Of a DNA stretch of 64,000 nt, positions 44,801 to 52,234 are shown piece by piece. A program made the translations under genes and the position numbers. The notes under the pieces are model-generated. The model had not been told where the DNA came from. It saw only the letters and a list, made by a program, of their open reading frames with translations, and searched no databases. This stretch comes from GCA-2733415 sp049609325 (lineage in GTDB: Bacteria; Bacteroidota; Bacteroidia; Flavobacteriales; Flavobacteriaceae): the NCBI GenBank assembly GCA_049609325.1, contig JBMYYK010000005.1:12396-76395 (forward strand), in the 5' to 3' direction. Within the stretch, counting starts at the first letter, position 1, and every line of letters begins with the position of its first letter.

Positions 44801-45260
44801 CAGAATTTTGGTTATTTCCGACTGAGATACCCCTTGAAAGACTTCCTGAAGTTTCTAGTCCGTCAAATGGGGTGAAGTTTCGTTTGACATTAGTTTTACC
44901 TAAGCTGTATAGTTTTTCAGTGTTTTTGGTGTCTTCAACAATAATGCTTTCGTCTAATAAAAAATATTTTTTGGTTACAAACTCTGGGTATTTGGTGTAA
45001 TGTATGTAAATAGAGTCTGTAGAGATGTCTTTTTTGTTTTTAAACCTAAGAATGCTATTTCCAAAATCAACAGTGTAATGGATAGAGTCAATTGGTTTTA
45101 AATTGTTGTTTAAAACTTTAAATTGAAACGGCGTGATGCTAACAGAATCTATACGAATACTATCTGAAACACGTATTTTTTTTTGCACACGATTAGTGTT
45201 GTTTTGAGAAAATCCCAAAAGACACGAGAAGAAAAAAAAATACAATAGTCGAATATTCAT
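41850..45260 (-). CDS. very large outer-membrane beta-barrel protein of unknown function
   Basis: This 1136-residue protein has a signal peptide (MNIRLLYFFFFSCLLGFS). Residues 20-330 are a surface or plug-like region with strongly conserved-looking segments (SLSRGISVGNNQNSV, NIPLQEGGYSQKINEFDQVF, RAGDVNLEN). The C-terminal two thirds are repetitive beta-strands with aromatic girdles and end in NIQLKAFF. This resembles a large single-chain barrel, but there is no TonB box or SusC signature, and no SprA-like length (over 2000). I do not recognise a named family. It is divergent from xth. Confidence 0.65.
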   Translation of the reverse strand: MNIRLLYFFFFSCLLGFSQNNTNRVQKKIRVSDSIRIDSVSITPFQFKVLNNNLKPIDSIHYTVDFGNSILRFKNKKDISTDSIYIHYTKYPEFVTKKYFLLDESIIVEDTKNTEKLYSLGKTNVKRNFTPFDGLETSGSLSRGISVGNNQNSVLNSELDLQISGKISDKITLRASLQDSNIPLQEGGYSQKINEFDQVFVELFSDNWLLRAGDVNLENTSSYFGRFNKKVQGLYATGTIQRDSSSTKAYVSGALVRGQYAKSTFQGQEGNQGPYKLAGANGELYVLLVSGSETVYVNGLPIKRGENNDYIIDYNAGEIIFNATYPITSEMRITVEYQYSDRNYSRIIAYGGGEHNDKNFSIKAHVYSENDAKNQPLQQSLSDEQVAILQAAGNDTTLMTAPSAIPEAYSENRILYRKDVIGGVEAFVFSNNPEDELFQVTFSLVGDGQGDYIITNSDAISNIYEYVTPIGGVPQGNYHPIIQLIAPTKLQMAVIDASFKPNAKTEIEFELAGSKNDLNLFSSIDDENNNGFAGKLTVKRDIIKKDSTWNLNAFLDTDYINENFKTIERLYRIEFDRDWNLETPMGHQNIIRSGLSYNHHKKGHINYTFEHLEFSENYNGNRHVLENNLKFNNLQFASNSSFLKNTSENYNSKFLRISARLLYSLKHGWIGTKTSLENNQQEDKVTKLLTGFSQKYNAYEVFTGVGDSTAIFAEVGYKYRINDSLNNGTLERVNTSNTYYLKSRILNNPQSKLSLHANYRTLHHEDDTIENEESLNSRLLYNQSLFKQFLQLNTAFEVNSGVVPEQDFTYVAVDEGQGYYTWIDYNNNGIQELNEFEIAQFQDQANFVKILLPNQVFIKTQQNKLSASLHINPKSWVDSKNGFKKVLSHFSNQTSLLIDKKTTRDGAFKFNLFTPEGDDLRTTNSSLKNTFYFNRGKQYFSTSYTYLQNRSRNILSIGFQENTSKNQQLLFIHKLLNTWLFELRNNIGSIDNASENFNTNNYKLEHWSTHPKISFLASVNTKLDAFYKYSVQENTIGALESLEQQRMGVAFSVAKKDKISLNGEFNYYINDFTGSTFSPVAYQMLEGLEKGKNMTWNAFIQKRITKFLDLNISYFGRKGETSRTIHNGNIQLKAFF

Positions 45261-45437
45261 TAACTCTAAAACGTAATTAAATCTGTTTTATTAAGGTGCT
45301 AATGTACATTTTTTTATACTGCTATAGATGAATTAGAGATATGAGTGCTTTTTTGTTAAAATTTATGACGCTCTTAACACTAATTACCAATTTGGATTAG
45401 TTATTTTAGCGCTACACTATGTTTTAAAATAGAGGTC

Positions 45438-46199
45438 GTGAAAATAATATCATATAACGTAAACGGTATTCGAGCAGCTTTAAAAAAAGGCTTTTTAGAA
45501 TGGTTGCAGCAAGCTAACCCAGATGTCATTTGTATTCAGGAAACTAAAGCACATAAAGAACAGCTTGATTTAACTATATTTGAAGAAGCGGGATACCCGT
45601 TTCATTACTGGTATAGTGCAGAGAAAAAAGGCTACTCTAGTGTAGCAATTTTATCTAAAACTGAGCCTAAACATATTGAATATGGTACAGGTATTGATTA
45701 TATGGATTTTGAAGGGCGCAACTTGAGGGTTGATTTTGAAGATGTATCCATCATGAGTTTGTATTTGCCATCTGGAACAAATGATGCGCGTTTGAATTTC
45801 AAATTTCAATACATGGCAGATTTTCAAGACTATATTAATGAATTGAAAAAAGATATTCCGAATTTGGTTATCTGTGGTGATTATAATATTTGTCATGAAG
45901 AAATTGATATTCATAACCCAAAAGGGCTGAAGAATACTTCAGGATTTTTACCAGCAGAACGCCAATGGATAGGTGAGTTTATAAATAGTGGATTCATTGA
46001 TTCATTCCGTCATTTCAATTCTGAGCCTAACCAATATAGTTGGTGGAGTTATAGAGCAAATGCTCGTAATAATAACAAAGGGTGGCGTTTAGATTATGCG
46101 ATGGTTGCAGAACCATTAAAAGAACGATTAAAAAGAGCTTTAATATTACAAGAAGCCAAACATTCAGATCATTGTCCGATTGTAGTAGAAATAGATTAA
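45438..46199 (+). CDS. xth: exodeoxyribonuclease III
   Basis: This AP endonuclease/3'-exonuclease acts in base excision repair. The EEP-fold motifs are intact: ISYNVNGIRAAL, Glu35 in IQETKA, CGDYNICHEEIDIHNPK, SWWSYRANARNNNKGWRLDY and the final HSDHCPI with the catalytic His. The length of 253 residues is usual. The start codon is GTG, placed by the conserved N-terminus. It lies 38 bp before the OmpA lipoprotein gene in the same direction. Confidence 0.95.
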   Translation: MKIISYNVNGIRAALKKGFLEWLQQANPDVICIQETKAHKEQLDLTIFEEAGYPFHYWYSAEKKGYSSVAILSKTEPKHIEYGTGIDYMDFEGRNLRVDFEDVSIMSLYLPSGTNDARLNFKFQYMADFQDYINELKKDIPNLVICGDYNICHEEIDIHNPKGLKNTSGFLPAERQWIGEFINSGFIDSFRHFNSEPNQYSWWSYRANARNNNKGWRLDYAMVAEPLKERLKRALILQEAKHSDHCPIVVEID

Positions 46200-46237
46200 T
46201 TAAAAAATAAAGTATACCAAATAAAAAGAAAAGTATT

Positions 46238-47200
46238 ATGGTAAAGCAAATTTCATTAGCATTAGTAGGAGCAACATTAGTAACCTCATGTGTGTCAAAA
46301 AAAGTATTTACAGATTTGGAAAGTGATTATGCCAAATTGAAAAAAGAAAATCGCGCTTTAGAAGATAAAAATAAAGATTGTGATGAGCTCACAGCAAAAT
46401 TACAAGAACAGTTAGCAACAGCTGAGGCTACAATTGAGCAGTTAAAAACTGATAAGGCAAACTTGGCTAATGAAATAGCTGAAACACAATTAAAAGTAGA
46501 TGGTTTAGGAAAGTCTTATAAAGAATTAGAAAAAAATAGTTCTTCAGAATTGGCTAAAAATGCTGCAAAAAACAGAGAGTTATTACAGCAACTTGAAGAA
46601 AAAGAAAAAGCACTGGCTACTGAAAATGCAAGGTTGGTGGCTTTACAGAAAGAATTAGATGCCCGTTCAAAACGCATAGATGAATTAGAAGGCGCATTAG
46701 CAGCCAAAGATGCCAATATGAAAGCATTGAAGAATTCAATTTCTAAAGCATTAACTAATTTTGAAGGTAAAGGATTAACCGTTGAACAGCGTGATGGAAA
46801 AGTATACGTGTCAATGGAAAATAAATTATTGTTTAAATCAGGAAGCTGGAAAGTTGGGGCTGAAGGGGCGCAAGCCGTGAAGCAATTAGGAGAAGTATTA
46901 GCTGAAAATCCAGAAATTAACGTGTTGATTGAAGGACATACAGATGATGATGCGTTTAACGGTAAAGGTGATATTTCTGGTAACTGGGACTTATCTACCA
47001 AAAGAGCGACTGCAATAGTTACTATTTTACAAGAAAATAAAAAGATTAATGCAGGAAGTTTAACTGCAGCAGGTAGAAGTGAGTTTGCACCAATTGCTTC
47101 AAATGATACTCCTGAGGGCAAAGCGAAAAACCGTAGAATTGAGGTGGTATTAACACCAAAATTAGATGAAGTCACTAAGTTATTAAACGAAGTACAATAA
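46238..47200 (+). CDS. OmpA-domain lipoprotein with coiled-coil spacer
   Basis: This 320-residue protein has a lipobox (LVGATLVTSC), a coiled coil from about 25 to 165 (heptads rich in Leu, Lys, Glu and Ala), and an OmpA peptidoglycan-binding domain in the last 120 residues (NVLIEGHTDDDAF, then LSTKRATAIVTILQ and KNRRIEVVL). It probably links the outer membrane to the wall through a rigid periplasmic spacer. It has no beta-barrel, unlike the porin at 17581. It ends in a good terminator. Confidence 0.9.
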   Translation: MVKQISLALVGATLVTSCVSKKVFTDLESDYAKLKKENRALEDKNKDCDELTAKLQEQLATAEATIEQLKTDKANLANEIAETQLKVDGLGKSYKELEKNSSSELAKNAAKNRELLQQLEEKEKALATENARLVALQKELDARSKRIDELEGALAAKDANMKALKNSISKALTNFEGKGLTVEQRDGKVYVSMENKLLFKSGSWKVGAEGAQAVKQLGEVLAENPEINVLIEGHTDDDAFNGKGDISGNWDLSTKRATAIVTILQENKKINAGSLTAAGRSEFAPIASNDTPEGKAKNRRIEVVLTPKLDEVTKLLNEVQ

Positions 47201-47219
47201 CTACCTTAACATGTTTTAG

Positions 47220-47257
47220 CAATGACTATATTTTAAAAATGTAGTCATTGTTTTTTT
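47220..47257 (+). terminator. intrinsic terminator after the OmpA-domain lipoprotein gene
   Basis: CAATGACTATAT pairs with ATGTAGTCATTG (one G-U pair) around TTTAAAA, followed by seven T. Confidence 0.85.
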
Positions 47258-47276
47258 ATTAAACTCAACGCAAGAA

Positions 47277-48311
47277 ATGAAATATACCCATATACCTAAT
47301 ACAGATATAAAAGTTAGTAAAATTTGTTTAGGAACCATGACTTTTGGTAATCAAAATACCGAGCAAGAGGCCTATGAACAAATGAATTATGCCTTAGATG
47401 AGGGTGTGAATTTTTTTGACACAGCAGAAATGTATGCTGTGCCTCCAAGTGCAGCAACACAAGGGAAAACAGAGGAGTATATTGGTAATTGGTTTGCAAA
47501 GTTTGGAAAACGAAATGAGGTAGTTTTAGCAACTAAAATTGCTGGTCCAAGTAGAGGGATGGATTGGATTAGAGAAGATTTGAGTTTTTCTAAAGCCAGT
47601 TTAACAGACGCTTTGCATACAAGTTTACAACGTTTGCAAACTGATTATATAGATCTGTACCAACTGCATTGGCCTGAACGTAATGTGAATGTATTTGGTC
47701 AACGTAATTATATACATGATGCCAATGAACAATGGCAGGATAATTTTGAAGAAGTGTTGCAAGTTTTAGGCGGGTTTGTAAAGGAAGGAAAAATTCGCGA
47801 AGTTGGTTTGTCTAACGAAACACCATACGGCACAATGAAATTTTTGGAAGCCTCTAAAAAAGGCTTGCCAAGAATGCAAACGGTTCAAAATTCGTATAAT
47901 TTACTGACAAGATCCTATGAAATAGGAATGTCTGAAGTGTCACACAGAGAGAACATAGGTTTATTAGCTTATTCACCTTTAGCTTTTGGAACATTATCAG
48001 GGAAATATATAAAAGATCCAAAAACTGTTGGTAGAGTGTCATTATTTCCAAGATATGTGCGTTATTCTAGCGAACAATCTACTAATGCTATTTCTAAGTA
48101 TTTAGATATAGCTGACAAGTTTAATCTATCTTTAACGCAGATGTCTTTGGCTTTTGTAAATCAACAACCTTTTGTAACGAGTAATATTATTGGGGCAACT
48201 ACAATGGCTCAATTAAAAGAAAATATTTCTAGTATTGATGTTAATTTGTCTTCTGAAGTATTAGAAGCAATAAACCAAGTACATGAGTTAATGCCCAATC
48301 CTGCACCTTAA
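47277..48311 (+). CDS. aldo/keto reductase (Tas-like)
   Basis: This 344-residue NADPH-dependent oxidoreductase has a TIM-barrel. The catalytic tetrad is visible: Asp48 and Tyr53 in FFDTAEMYAV, Lys87 in LATKIAG and His131 in LYQLHWPERN. The region between (PSRGMDWIREDLSFSKASL) resembles E. coli Tas, whose role is unsettled. The cofactor site at the C-terminus (SNIIGATTMAQLKENI) is present. It is followed at 8 bp by a sterol-desaturase-like gene. Confidence 0.92.
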   Translation: MKYTHIPNTDIKVSKICLGTMTFGNQNTEQEAYEQMNYALDEGVNFFDTAEMYAVPPSAATQGKTEEYIGNWFAKFGKRNEVVLATKIAGPSRGMDWIREDLSFSKASLTDALHTSLQRLQTDYIDLYQLHWPERNVNVFGQRNYIHDANEQWQDNFEEVLQVLGGFVKEGKIREVGLSNETPYGTMKFLEASKKGLPRMQTVQNSYNLLTRSYEIGMSEVSHRENIGLLAYSPLAFGTLSGKYIKDPKTVGRVSLFPRYVRYSSEQSTNAISKYLDIADKFNLSLTQMSLAFVNQQPFVTSNIIGATTMAQLKENISSIDVNLSSEVLEAINQVHELMPNPAP

Positions 48312-48319
48312 TTTAAATT

Positions 48320-49195
48320 GTGGAGAATTATTACCAAGCATTCATAAAAGCGTTTATAGGCAGTGTAAATTGGACATGGAAATCAATTTTATGTGAAGTG
48401 CCTTGGTACACCAATTTCTTTTGGGGATTGACAATAATATCTATGCTTGTATGGGTGTTAGAAATGGTATTGCCTTGGCGTAAAGAACAATCTGTTTTTA
48501 GAAAGGATTTTTGGTTGGATGCATGTTATATGTATTTTAATTTCTTCGTGTTTTCAATTGTAATTAGTGGGTTTTATAAAGTTATAGGGTTGTTGCTTAA
48601 TGATATAGGGTGGCACAAAACTAGCTTATCACTTATAAATATTACCGACTTTCCAAATTGGGTACAGTTAATTGTATTTTTTGTGTTGTTAGATTTTGTG
48701 CAGTGGTTTACACATGTATTATTGCACAAATATGATGCTCTATGGAAATTTCATCAAGTGCATCATTCAGTAAAAGAAATGGGTTTTGCTGCTCATTTAC
48801 GTTACCATTGGATGGAAAATATTTTGTATAAACCATTAAAAACTATAGCGGTTTTATTACTCGGTGGCTTTGAACCTGAACAGGCATTTATAGTTCATTT
48901 TATTGCTATTGCTATAGGACATTTGAATCATGCGAATATTAAAATTACTTGGGGACCTTTAAAATACATTTTAAATAATTCAGTAATGCATTTGTATCAT
49001 CACGCTCAGGTTTTACCAGAACATAGGCAGAAAGGCGTGAATTTCGGTATTAGTTTAAGTGTTTGGGATTATCTGTTTAAAACGAATTATATTCCTGAAT
49101 CATCTGGGCAAATTGCTTTAGGTTGGAAAAATGACGAGAATTTCCCAAAACAATTCTTGAAGCAGTTACTCGTAGGTTTTACTAAGAGCAAGTAA
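48320..49195 (+). CDS. sterol desaturase/fatty acid hydroxylase-family membrane protein
   Basis: This 291-residue di-iron membrane enzyme has four hydrophobic segments. The histidine boxes are HVLLHKYDALWKFHQVHHS in the middle and HLNHAN plus MHLYHH near the C-terminus, matching the HX3H / HX2HH / HX2HH pattern. It should hydroxylate or desaturate a lipid; in Flavobacteria carotenoids, sterol-like lipids or fatty acids are possible substrates. The start is GTG (VENYYQAF). It is convergent with the sulfur locus, 2 bp apart. Confidence 0.85.
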   Translation: MENYYQAFIKAFIGSVNWTWKSILCEVPWYTNFFWGLTIISMLVWVLEMVLPWRKEQSVFRKDFWLDACYMYFNFFVFSIVISGFYKVIGLLLNDIGWHKTSLSLINITDFPNWVQLIVFFVLLDFVQWFTHVLLHKYDALWKFHQVHHSVKEMGFAAHLRYHWMENILYKPLKTIAVLLLGGFEPEQAFIVHFIAIAIGHLNHANIKITWGPLKYILNNSVMHLYHHAQVLPEHRQKGVNFGISLSVWDYLFKTNYIPESSGQIALGWKNDENFPKQFLKQLLVGFTKSK

Positions 49196-49197
49196 CA

Positions 49198-49794
49198 TTA
49201 TTTTTTCGTTAATTTTATAAAGAGTTCTCTGTTGGCTCTTTCTAATATGGAGTTGTAACAATCTTCAAAAATATCACACGAATATAACGGTTGGAAAAGC
49301 GATAAGTATTCGTCTCGATGTCCTCCAAAAGGTGGTTTATCAGTATTAAGAGCATCGTTAAATAACAGTCCAACTAATTTTCCTTCTGGTTTGAGTAAAC
49401 GATGCGTTTGCTTGACGTAATCAACTCGGAGTTTTGGATGAATGGCACAGAAAAACGTTTGTTCAATAATGAGGTTAAAGGTTAATTTAGGGTGACTTAA
49501 GTGAATAGTAAAAAAGTCAGCTTGTATCAAATGAGCTGTCTGAAAATCAGGTACACGTTGTTTGATATTATGTAAGGGGTGTTCAGATAAATCTACAACA
49601 TACACGTTTTTAAATCCTTGTTTATGTAGGTATTCGGCTTCATACGAATTCCCTCCACCAGGGATGAGTATATATACATCTTTATCAGTTAATTGATCAA
49701 TGTATTGTTGTAAAGGCGTTGAAATCTTGCCAATGTCCCAGCGAGTATCGTTGGTTTGATATTTTGTATTCCAAAACTCGGCGTTAAATTGCAT
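49198..49794 (-). CDS. TPMT-family thiol/selenol S-methyltransferase-like protein
   Basis: This 198-residue SAM methyltransferase has the TPMT layout: FWNTKYQTNDTRWDIGKIS (the WxxRW-like substrate segment), SAM motif I LIPGGGNSYEAEYL (about 43-56), VVDLSEHPL and IIEQTFFCAIHP. TPMT relatives methylate small thiols, thiopurines or selenium compounds. Its place as the last gene of a persulfide/sulfane-sulfur operon, overlapping the thioredoxin gene by one base, suggests methylation of a small sulfur nucleophile (inference). Confidence 0.85.
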   Translation of the reverse strand: MQFNAEFWNTKYQTNDTRWDIGKISTPLQQYIDQLTDKDVYILIPGGGNSYEAEYLHKQGFKNVYVVDLSEHPLHNIKQRVPDFQTAHLIQADFFTIHLSHPKLTFNLIIEQTFFCAIHPKLRVDYVKQTHRLLKPEGKLVGLLFNDALNTDKPPFGGHRDEYLSLFQPLYSCDIFEDCYNSILERANRELFIKLTKK

Positions 49795-50090
49795 TACAAG
49801 ATGTGTTGAATTTGATTCAGAATATCATTTTTTGACAGTACTCCAGATTGTCGCCAAACCTGCTTTCCGTTTTTATATAATACCAATGTAGGTACGCCTC
49901 TTACATTGAGTTTATGGGCTAAGTTTTGATTTTTATCAATGTCAATTTTTATGATACTAACATTGTCTGACATCACATCTTTAACTTGTTTTAAAATAGG
50001 AGCTAAGGTTTTACATGGTCCACACCAAGTCGCATAAAAATCTACTAAAACAGGTTTGTTTTGGTTGATAATCTCTGAAAAACTACTCAT
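49794..50090 (-). CDS. thioredoxin
   Basis: This 98-residue thioredoxin has the active site WCGPC at Cys23 and Cys26, preceded by VLVDFYATW, and the cis-Pro in VRGVPTLVLYKNGK. It has no signal peptide, so it is cytoplasmic. Set inside a sulfur operon, it probably reduces persulfides left on rhodanese or on the CstB-like enzyme (inference). It starts 3 bp after the HMA gene and is overlapped by the methyltransferase gene. Confidence 0.93.
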   Translation of the reverse strand: MSSFSEIINQNKPVLVDFYATWCGPCKTLAPILKQVKDVMSDNVSIIKIDIDKNQNLAHKLNVRGVPTLVLYKNGKQVWRQSGVLSKNDILNQIQHIL

Positions 50091-50093
50091 GAT

Positions 50094-50366
50094 TTAGTTC
50101 TGATTTAACCGCCCGGATGCACAACTTACAAATGATTTTGCTTTAGCTGTTAAAGAGTTTTTTTCTCCTACCTCTGGGTAACCAATGGCAGCTAACTTAT
50201 TTTTTACAGCGGCGATATCTTCTTCAGAATTATAACTGAATTCTACGGTGTCAGTTTCTGTATTTACGGTCACATTACTAACGTTTGCTATAGCAGACAC
50301 TTTAGTGATAATGGTATTAGCACAACCGCCACATTTTAAATTTTGAATGTTAATAGTTGTTGTCAT
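50094..50366 (-). CDS. small heavy-metal-associated (HMA) domain protein with CGGC motif
   Basis: This 90-residue protein has one ferredoxin-like HMA domain (residues 1-68). The metal loop is LKCGGCANTI with Cys12 and Cys15; the usual GMxCxxC is changed to LKCGGC. The C-terminal tail (about 69-90) adds a third cysteine at about 82 (FVSCASGRL). It could bind Cu(I) or another soft metal, or carry sulfur on its cysteines. It is placed directly before thioredoxin in the sulfur operon, and no copper ATPase is nearby. Confidence 0.82.
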   Translation of the reverse strand: MTTTINIQNLKCGGCANTIITKVSAIANVSNVTVNTETDTVEFSYNSEEDIAAVKNKLAAIGYPEVGEKNSLTAKAKSFVSCASGRLNQN

Positions 50367-50371
50367 TTTTT

Positions 50372-50417
50372 ATAGTTTTTAGGTTGTAATTTAGTCGTGT
50401 AAATAGTTAAAAACTAT
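50372..50417 (-). promoter_or_regulatory. inverted-repeat cluster in the leader of the HMA gene
   Basis: The 15-mer ATAGTTAAAAACTAT (50403-50417) is a perfect palindrome with a 3-base centre, and a third arm ATAGTTTTTA lies at 50372-50381. The third arm can pair with 50408-50417, so two exclusive stems are possible just before the HMA start codon. A 10-mer of the same sequence (ATAGTTTTTA, minus strand) is also found before the first YeeE gene. Confidence 0.35.
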
Positions 50418-50426
50418 CAAGTAAGA

Positions 50427-50744
50427 TTAACTAGACGTGTTAACTTCTCCATTCCACTCCATCATACCACCTAATAGGTTGTATGTAGTTTGAAAACCCA
50501 TTGATTCCATTACCTGACAAGCTTGACCACTTCTTCCGCCACTTCTACAGTAGATGTAATAGTGTTTACTTTTGTCTAGTTTTTCAATGGCGTCCATAAA
50601 CGATTGCGCCTCCATAATGTTAATTAAAACAGCATTTTTAATAATACCCTCTTCCCATTCACGTGGAGTTCTAACGTCAAGAATGATTTTATTATCATCT
50701 TTAGATGTCAATTCAACCCATTCAGTTTGTGTGATGTTTTTCAT
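50427..50744 (-). CDS. single-domain rhodanese sulfurtransferase
   Basis: This 105-residue rhodanese has the active-site loop CRSGGRS starting at Cys66 and the structural ILDVRTPREWEEGII segment (about 20-35). The six-residue loop is typical of persulfide- or thiosulfate-type sulfurtransferases. It is cytoplasmic. It lies 12 bp after the CstB-like gene and probably passes sulfane sulfur within the same pathway. Confidence 0.92.
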   Translation of the reverse strand: MKNITQTEWVELTSKDDNKIILDVRTPREWEEGIIKNAVLINIMEAQSFMDAIEKLDKSKHYYIYCRSGGRSGQACQVMESMGFQTTYNLLGGMMEWNGEVNTSS

Positions 50745-50756
50745 GGTGTCAATTTC

Positions 50757-52157
50757 TTATAATGTAGTTGGACAAACAAAATCGGTAAGTTTTATATCTG
50801 TTTTTTTGATAGCGCCAAAACCACCTTTAATATCAGTTAAATTATGTATGCCTCTACTTTTTAAGATGGATGCTGCAATAACCGAACGGTATCCTCCTGC
50901 ACAATGAATGTATACATTGTCATCAGTTTTATACGTTTCTAAATGCTCATTGATTGCACTTAAAGGGGTGTGAATAGCATGTTCTATATGCATAGCATTA
51001 TACTCGCCATCTTTTCTTACATCACAAATTTTAGCATCTCCTTTTTCAGCTGCAAATTCATCAGCTGTAATTGAGCGTAACGTGTCTATGTCTTTACCAT
51101 CAGATTTCCAAGATTCAAATCCGCCTTTTAAATACCCAATGGTATTGTCAAAACCTACACGAGATAAACGTGTGATGACTTCGGTTTCTCTGCCTTCCGG
51201 CGCTACTAATAAAATAGGTTGTTCTACATCGCATATTAAGGCACCAACCCAAGGAGCAAATCCGCCATCAATTCCAATAAATATAGATTTAGGAATATGA
51301 CCTAATACAAAATCATTTTGATGACGCACATCTAAAATTAATGCACCGGTATCATTCGCTTTGGTTTCAAATTCGGTAGGAGTTAAACCTTGAGTTCCAC
51401 GCTCAATAACTGCATCAATGTCATCATACCCTTCTTTGTTCATTTTTACATTTGCAGGGAAGTATTTTGGTGCTGGCATTAACCCATCTGTAACTTCATT
51501 AATAAACTCATCTTTGGTCATGTCTGCACGTAGGGCGTAATTGGTGTTTTTTTGATCACCAATAGTACCTACAGTTTCTTTGCTCATGTTTTTTCCACAA
51601 GCTGAACCTGCACCATGTGCCGGATACACTATAACATCATCTGCCAAAGGCATTATTTTATTGCGTAAACTATCGTATAAAAAACCTGCCAAATCGCGTT
51701 CAGTAATATCTCCTTTTTGAGCTAAGTCTGGTCGTCCTACATCACCTAAAAACAGAGTGTCTCCACTGAATATAGCATGATCTTTTCCTTCAGCATCTAT
51801 TAGTAAGAACGTACTACTTTCCATGGTGTGCCCAGGAGTGTGGAGTACTTTTATAGTAATGTCACCTAATTTAAATTCTTGATTGTCTTCTGCTACAATT
51901 ATATCAAAAGCGGCATTTGCATTAGGTCCGAATATAATATCAGCTCCAGTTTTTTTAGCTAATGTCACGTGGCCACTTACAAAATCGGCATGAAAATGTG
52001 TTTCAAATATATATTTGATTTTAGCATTGTCAGCATTTGCACGATCAATATAAGGTTGTACTTCTCTTAAAGGATCTATAATGGCAACTTCGCCATTACT
52101 TTCAATGTAGTATGCACCTTGAGCTAAACATCCGGTATATATTTGTTCTATATTCAT
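50757..52157 (-). CDS. CstB-like persulfide dioxygenase with pseudo-rhodanese and rhodanese domains
   Basis: This 466-residue protein joins an N-terminal metallo-beta-lactamase-fold domain to two rhodanese-like domains. The iron site is HFHADF (His54, His56, Asp58) plus VLHTPGHTMES near 110. The first rhodanese-like domain (about 265-355) has no catalytic Cys (VAPEGRETEV), while the second (about 360-460) has Cys419 in IHCAGGYRS. This order matches Staphylococcus CstB, which oxidises low-molecular-weight persulfides and forms thiosulfate. It has its own -7 element and a Crp/Fnr-type dyad about 42 bp before the expected transcript start. Confidence 0.88.
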   Translation of the reverse strand: MNIEQIYTGCLAQGAYYIESNGEVAIIDPLREVQPYIDRANADNAKIKYIFETHFHADFVSGHVTLAKKTGADIIFGPNANAAFDIIVAEDNQEFKLGDITIKVLHTPGHTMESSTFLLIDAEGKDHAIFSGDTLFLGDVGRPDLAQKGDITERDLAGFLYDSLRNKIMPLADDVIVYPAHGAGSACGKNMSKETVGTIGDQKNTNYALRADMTKDEFINEVTDGLMPAPKYFPANVKMNKEGYDDIDAVIERGTQGLTPTEFETKANDTGALILDVRHQNDFVLGHIPKSIFIGIDGGFAPWVGALICDVEQPILLVAPEGRETEVITRLSRVGFDNTIGYLKGGFESWKSDGKDIDTLRSITADEFAAEKGDAKICDVRKDGEYNAMHIEHAIHTPLSAINEHLETYKTDDNVYIHCAGGYRSVIAASILKSRGIHNLTDIKGGFGAIKKTDIKLTDFVCPTTL

Positions 52158-52177
52158 GTTGTATTATTTTTTGTTTT

Positions 52178-52185
52178 CAAAGATA
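52178..52185 (-). promoter_or_regulatory. putative promoter -7 element of the CstB-like gene (TATCTTTG)
   Basis: On the minus strand TATCTTTG matches TAnnTTTG exactly, 20 bp before the ATG. There is no TTG at the usual -33 place; the GTAAC dyad lies upstream instead, as at an activator-dependent promoter. Confidence 0.55.
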
Positions 52186-52207
52186 AGCATTGTTGTGTGT
52201 TTATACA

Positions 52208-52221
52208 GTAACTCTTGTTAC
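52208..52221. promoter_or_regulatory. Crp/Fnr-type operator dyad (GTAACTCTTGTTAC)
   Basis: This is a perfect 5-4-5 dyad. Its centre is 29.5 bp upstream of the -7 element edge, about -41 to -43 from the predicted start, the class II activator position. The Crp/Fnr regulator gene is two genes upstream. Confidence 0.6.
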
Positions 52222-52234
52222 AAACCTATAGGAT

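Noticed and set aside
46516..47175. A 219-codon open frame on the minus strand inside the OmpA-domain lipoprotein gene.
   Set aside because: It is fully antisense to a well-supported gene, and its product is a Ser/Asn/Phe-rich mirror of the coiled-coil codons with no start signal or family likeness.
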